Source: Clostridium tagluense (GTDB lineage: Bacteria > Bacillota > Clostridia > Clostridiales > Clostridiaceae). Taken from it: 37,078 nt of DNA. Below, in pieces: positions 33,993-37,078 of the stretch (position 1 is the stretch's first letter; every line of letters starts with the position of its first letter). The notes below the pieces were generated by a model. It saw nothing but the letters and a program-made list of their open reading frames with translations. It was not told the DNA's origin and searched no databases. The stretch spans positions 1 through 37,078 of the forward strand of contig NZ_BHYK01000039.1 of NCBI RefSeq assembly GCF_003865095.1, written 5' to 3'. Made by a program: the position numbers and the translations under genes.

Positions 33993-34175
33993 ATGTATGT
34001 AGTTAAAAATAAACGTCAGAGGGAATATCTATATAATTTAGGATTTAATTATTCTAAGTCACAAGATATATATAATCCTTCACAAGAAATATACCTGTTT
34101 GAAAAATCAGACCTGTTAATGGAATCAATTACTTTTTATTCTCATATCAAGAACAAACAAATAAATAAAATATAA
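33993..34175 (+). CDS. Small hypothetical protein (60 residues)
   Basis: AGGAGGT precedes the ATG. The product (MYVVKNKRQREYLYNLGFNY, then YLFEKSDLLMESITFYSHIK) has the layout of small DUF5659-like phage and plasmid proteins: a start strand, L-x-x-x-GF, and a final F-x-x-S-x-x-L helix. It lies 13 bases before the probable replication gene, so it is co-transcribed with it. Role unknown. Confidence 0.65.
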   Translation: MYVVKNKRQREYLYNLGFNYSKSQDIYNPSQEIYLFEKSDLLMESITFYSHIKNKQINKI

Positions 34176-34188
34176 TGGAGGTCGTATA

Positions 34189-35463
34189 ATGGTAAATAAT
34201 AATTTTTATGTAATGTTAGAAAAGGAATGGTTTTATAGTTCACAAGAACAAACTCTACTACAGAAGTATGGAACAGTTAGTTTGATGGTATATAGTATAA
34301 TGCTTAGAAATCTTACTACAAGAAATACATTCAATTTTAGTATAAATGGGATATGTTCTATATTAAAAGTAGATGTAAAAAATAATAGTGTAATGGTTAA
34401 AAATATCAAAAATGCTATTAGAATGTTAAATGACAATTTATTTACGGTTTGCTCAGATAGTAATTGCAATCAAATAGAAAATCTAAGTAAAATAGATAAC
34501 AATAATGTATATTACTGTATTCGTAAAGATGAACCATTGAAAGATAAATTTATAATGGTTTATGATACAGAAATTGATAAAATGCTTACATATTCCAAAG
34601 GTAAAAAGAATAGTGTATCAGAGTTAATTACTCATTTTTCATTTATTGTAAATGGATTTCACGGAAAAGAAAAGGATGGTACAGAAGGTGAAGGATACCT
34701 ATGTTATTATGGGGGAATGGATTACATAGAACAAAAAACAGGAATAGAAAACTCCACTTTAGCACCTGATAATAAAATATTTATAGAAGAACAATTATTG
34801 TTAATTGGAAATGCTGGTGGTTCGATAGAAGATAATATGTATAAAAACACTTCTAATGTATATTGCAGATATGAAAATAAAGTTGAGTTTGATACATTTA
34901 TGAAAATTAAGAGTGCTAAGTTAAGTAGTAAATTTGCAAGGCAAACTGATAAAGAACAACAAGATAAACAAAGACGACTTAAACAATTAATAAATCAATA
35001 TAAAAAAGATAATGAAATTTATGAATTTGATACTAAGGAAAGTTTATCTGAAGAACAATTTAATGAATTACATGAACTAGAAATTAACTATTTAAATTTT
35101 GTTAAAAGTAGAGATAAGGAACTTAAAAATCCTAAATTTCTTACAATAAAAAGGGATGGAACTATTAAAGAAAAGTACGTTCCAGAGGAATTAGCTGAAG
35201 AAGAATATATAGAACCTACAGCAAAAGGAAAAGGTTCGTTAGCAAGTCAAAGAAAAACTTCACCATTAGTAACACCAATAATAACTCCACCAATAGCAGA
35301 TAGAATTGTAAAAGCAAATGTTAAAACTAATAGACATAATCCAATAGTAGATTTTTCACCATATATGGATAAAGAGGATTTAGAAGACGACGATAAATCA
35401 GATATTTACTGTGGCAACGATGAATACAAACACACAATTTCTTATGGGAGAAATCCATTTTAA
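34189..35463 (+). CDS. Probable replication initiator, winged-helix DNA-binding protein
   Basis: A 424-residue protein with GGAGGTCG before the ATG. The N-terminal 230 residues look like a pair of winged-helix domains: LLQKYGTVSLMVYSIMLRNLTTRNTFNFS, then INGICSILKVDVKNNSVMVKNIKNAIRMLNDN, and later ENSTLAPDNKIFIEEQLLLIGN. This resembles RepA_N/DnaD-type initiators of Firmicute plasmids and phages. Residues about 245-300 form a charged coiled coil (QQDKQRRLKQLINQYKKDNE). The tail is proline-rich (TSPLVTPIITPPIADRI) and acidic. The iteron-like array lies 370 bases upstream. A plain transcription factor is the alternative. Confidence 0.6.
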   Translation: MVNNNFYVMLEKEWFYSSQEQTLLQKYGTVSLMVYSIMLRNLTTRNTFNFSINGICSILKVDVKNNSVMVKNIKNAIRMLNDNLFTVCSDSNCNQIENLSKIDNNNVYYCIRKDEPLKDKFIMVYDTEIDKMLTYSKGKKNSVSELITHFSFIVNGFHGKEKDGTEGEGYLCYYGGMDYIEQKTGIENSTLAPDNKIFIEEQLLLIGNAGGSIEDNMYKNTSNVYCRYENKVEFDTFMKIKSAKLSSKFARQTDKEQQDKQRRLKQLINQYKKDNEIYEFDTKESLSEEQFNELHELEINYLNFVKSRDKELKNPKFLTIKRDGTIKEKYVPEELAEEEYIEPTAKGKGSLASQRKTSPLVTPIITPPIADRIVKANVKTNRHNPIVDFSPYMDKEDLEDDDKSDIYCGNDEYKHTISYGRNPF

Positions 35464-35472
35464 AATTACATA

Positions 35473-35490
35473 GAGGGGTTAATTCCCCTC
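35473..35490. other. Short stable hairpin after the initiator gene
   Basis: GAGGGG, TTAATT, CCCCTC with no T run. It could protect mRNA ends or pause polymerase before the gene at 35592. GGGA-N9-TCCC (about 35552-35569) is a second weak hairpin before the next ribosome site. Confidence 0.4.
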
Positions 35491-35591
35491 AAACACTACA
35501 TTCTCTTAAAGGGATACATATTTACATAGAATGCAGCGAGATTTAAAATAGTGGGACATTTAGATCCCTAAACGAGGAGGGCTTATTAATA

Positions 35592-36968
35592 ATGAATACA
35601 AATAATAAAAATAATGATATAAAAATAATGAGACTTGAGGGTTCAGACATATTAAAAATACAAAATGGGTGGAATATAGATTTGGAATATAAAACTGTAT
35701 TACCACATTCTTTATTAAAAGAAAAATTAAGCAGATTACATACAGATTTTACAGGGAATAAATCTAAAGAAATAATTGGTGTAAATTTTAATTATGGATT
35801 TGATACAGAGAAACTTAAAGAATTAAAAAGACAATTAAAGGTACAAAAGGATAATATCAAAGTTTATAAAAAAAATGTTACTGTACGTAAAAATGAGATT
35901 AAGAAAAATAAAGATATTGCTAAAGAAGATAAGAATATTGCAATTGAAAAATTACTAGTATTAGCAAATAAAGAAATTCAAACTAATAAAAATAAATTAG
36001 TAGAATTAGATGCACTAATTAAAATTGAACAGAATGAGTGGAATAAAGAAGGACTTAGAGAGAAATTATATCAAGATGGATTTACATTAACGCATACACA
36101 TACTTCAAAGGGAATAGTAGTTAAAGAGGAAATTACATATAAGTTTTGGTTCAGAACTCCTGCAAAATCAAGAGTTGGAGATTCTATTTTCATTTCAGAA
36201 GCTATATATAATGATATTGTTAAGTGGCAGAACATGGGATTAACATTACCGCAGGGCGAAACTAAGGTTGTAGAGTTCCAAGCCTATAGAAGTCTTACTG
36301 CAAGTCATATTGAAAGAAATATAGAAATAAATGTAAAAAGTATTCTTGTATTGAACGATTTAGAAAGTTATATGGATACGGATATTATAAGCGTTGAAAT
36401 GGAAGATTATTTAGATGGTGAGGAAGCTAAACAAAAATGTGTTGCTATAAGTAGAAGAGATAGAGTTAAGAATATTTTGTGGGATGGAATGGCTCTTTTA
36501 GATGAAGAATATTATGAAGAGGGAGATAATTATTATTTGCTTAGACAACATATGTTCAAAGCATGTGCATTCAAAACAGGAGTGGTTAGATTTCTTAAAG
36601 ATAAATATGGTACTGATTATGAAACTGCTCAAGTGGCAGATAGATATGGCAATAATGTAAGAGTTGCAAATGTGAGATTATTGACCACAGAAAATGCTAT
36701 TAAAAGTGAAAAGTTTTCTGAGTGTGGTGCTATAGGTAAAGATGGAATAGAAATTACATCTAAAAAACAAATGTATAGTTATTGGAAAAAATTAGTAAAA
36801 GACGATAAATATTTGTTTGGGATTTGCAAAAAAAATCACGAATCCAAGTTTGGAAATGTTCAGAGAATGTCATATCAAATGGTTAATACGCTATTATCAG
36901 ATGAAACTAATACAAAAGAATTAGCACAATACACAGTAGATTATATAGAAGTGTTTCTGGTATACTAA
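35592..36968 (+). CDS. Unknown mobile-element protein, apparently truncated by an IS
   Basis: A 458-residue frame; GAGGAGGG precedes the ATG at 35592. Residues about 75-155 are a lysine-rich coiled coil (KELKRQLKVQKDNIKVYKKN). A globular part follows with conserved-looking stretches: ITYKFWFRTPAKSRVGDSIF, VAISRRDRVKNILWDGMALL, YYLLRQHMFKACAFKTGVVR and MSYQMVNTLLSDETN. I cannot name the family. A large nucleic-acid enzyme of conjugative or phage-plasmid elements is possible, and the DGMALLD and LRQHMFKA motifs loosely recall RNA-polymerase-like YonO proteins, but the DxDGD signature is absent. The last six codons fall in IS-like sequence beginning near 36952, so the true C-terminus is probably lost. 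Confidence 0.6.
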   Translation: MNTNNKNNDIKIMRLEGSDILKIQNGWNIDLEYKTVLPHSLLKEKLSRLHTDFTGNKSKEIIGVNFNYGFDTEKLKELKRQLKVQKDNIKVYKKNVTVRKNEIKKNKDIAKEDKNIAIEKLLVLANKEIQTNKNKLVELDALIKIEQNEWNKEGLREKLYQDGFTLTHTHTSKGIVVKEEITYKFWFRTPAKSRVGDSIFISEAIYNDIVKWQNMGLTLPQGETKVVEFQAYRSLTASHIERNIEINVKSILVLNDLESYMDTDIISVEMEDYLDGEEAKQKCVAISRRDRVKNILWDGMALLDEEYYEEGDNYYLLRQHMFKACAFKTGVVRFLKDKYGTDYETAQVADRYGNNVRVANVRLLTTENAIKSEKFSECGAIGKDGIEITSKKQMYSYWKKLVKDDKYLFGICKKNHESKFGNVQRMSYQMVNTLLSDETNTKELAQYTVDYIEVFLVY

Positions 36969-37078
36969 AATCAATGCAGACCGGCCTTTAAAAAACCAAG
37001 CATAAAATGGAAAAATCCATTGCCAGCACCCTCAAAATATACTATCCTTTTTAGTGACGAAACTGAAAAGGAGAACGA
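36952..37078 (+). mobile_element. Left end of an IS21-like insertion sequence (partial)
   Basis: From about 36952 the sequence changes from AT-rich to a more balanced composition (CAGACCGGCC, CCATTGCCAGCACCC). It starts with TG, the IS21-family terminus, and has repeated units of the form TATACTAAAATC / AAGCATAAAATGG / AAATATACTATCC, as in the multiple end repeats that bind the transposase. It ends in AAAAGGAGAACGA, a ribosome site for a gene starting just past the window, expected to be istA. Assigned from layout and memory of the family. Confidence 0.5.

Noticed and set aside
35592-36968. YonO-like RNA polymerase
   Set aside because: The DxDGD catalytic signature is not present; similarity is limited to loose motifs, so I left the family open.
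36969-37078. Coding continuation after the stop of the 458-residue frame
   Set aside because: The same frame stays open for about 36 codons after the TAA, but composition and end-repeat layout fit the end of an insertion sequence better than a nonsense mutation.

Overview
The window is AT-rich DNA from an endospore-forming Firmicute, almost certainly Clostridium in the strict sense. It carries sigK, spoIIGA, sigE and spoIVA, has strong AGGAGG-type ribosome sites and frequent GTG/TTG starts, and shows the clostridial order sigK - pilT - ftsA - ftsZ - spoIIGA - sigE - nrdR - phoPR - pst - der - gpsA - spoIVA. I cannot name the species from sequence alone.

Positions 1-2300 look like the right end of a prophage-like element. 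They hold the tail of an unknown gene, an Ltp-type membrane-anchored protein (a family linked to superinfection exclusion), two Xre-type repressors on the minus strand, inverted-repeat operators including a LexA-like box, and a 40-residue ORF. The element appears to end inside sigK: only the region 4 half of sigma-K is present (2315-2605), and its reading frame fades at about 2290-2300. This resembles the skin elements that split sigK in some spore-formers and are excised in the mother cell.

Positions 2697-24504 are conserved core genome: aroE, pilT, ftsA-ftsZ (division), spoIIGA-sigE (mother-cell sigma factor and its processing protease), a YlmC/YmxH protein, nrdR, pgeF, the PhoP/PhoR two-component system, a phosphate regulon (PhoP-box promoter, pstS-pstC-pstA-pstB-phoU, and a second PstS-like lipoprotein), a PDZ/radical-SAM DUF512 protein, der, gpsA and spoIVA. 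sigG is not found after sigE. A dispersed hairpin repeat occurs twice, in opposite orientation, before ftsA and between pstS and pstC.

A tRNA-Pro(GGG) gene at 24555-24630 marks the start of a second mobile element that runs off the right edge. It carries a tyrosine integrase, an HTH protein, about 0.8 kb of apparently decayed DNA, a DUF262/DUF1524 defence-type nuclease candidate, an Xre repressor with a divergent promoter, several small unknown genes, a HELIH metallopeptidase-like gene between two 24-bp direct repeats, an iteron-like array, a probable replication initiator, and an unknown 458-residue ORF apparently cut off by an IS21-like insertion at the right edge.

The most unusual locus is 31040-32177. 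A protein with an N-terminal MazF/PemK-like domain and C-terminal TPR-like repeats is followed 46 bp later by a 50-residue ORF with a Sec signal peptide and a short C-terminal tail. The arrangement resembles Rap-Phr (RRNPP) peptide signalling, but with an RNase-toxin-like fold in place of the usual HTH or phosphatase domain. I propose it as a candidate undescribed peptide-controlled system.
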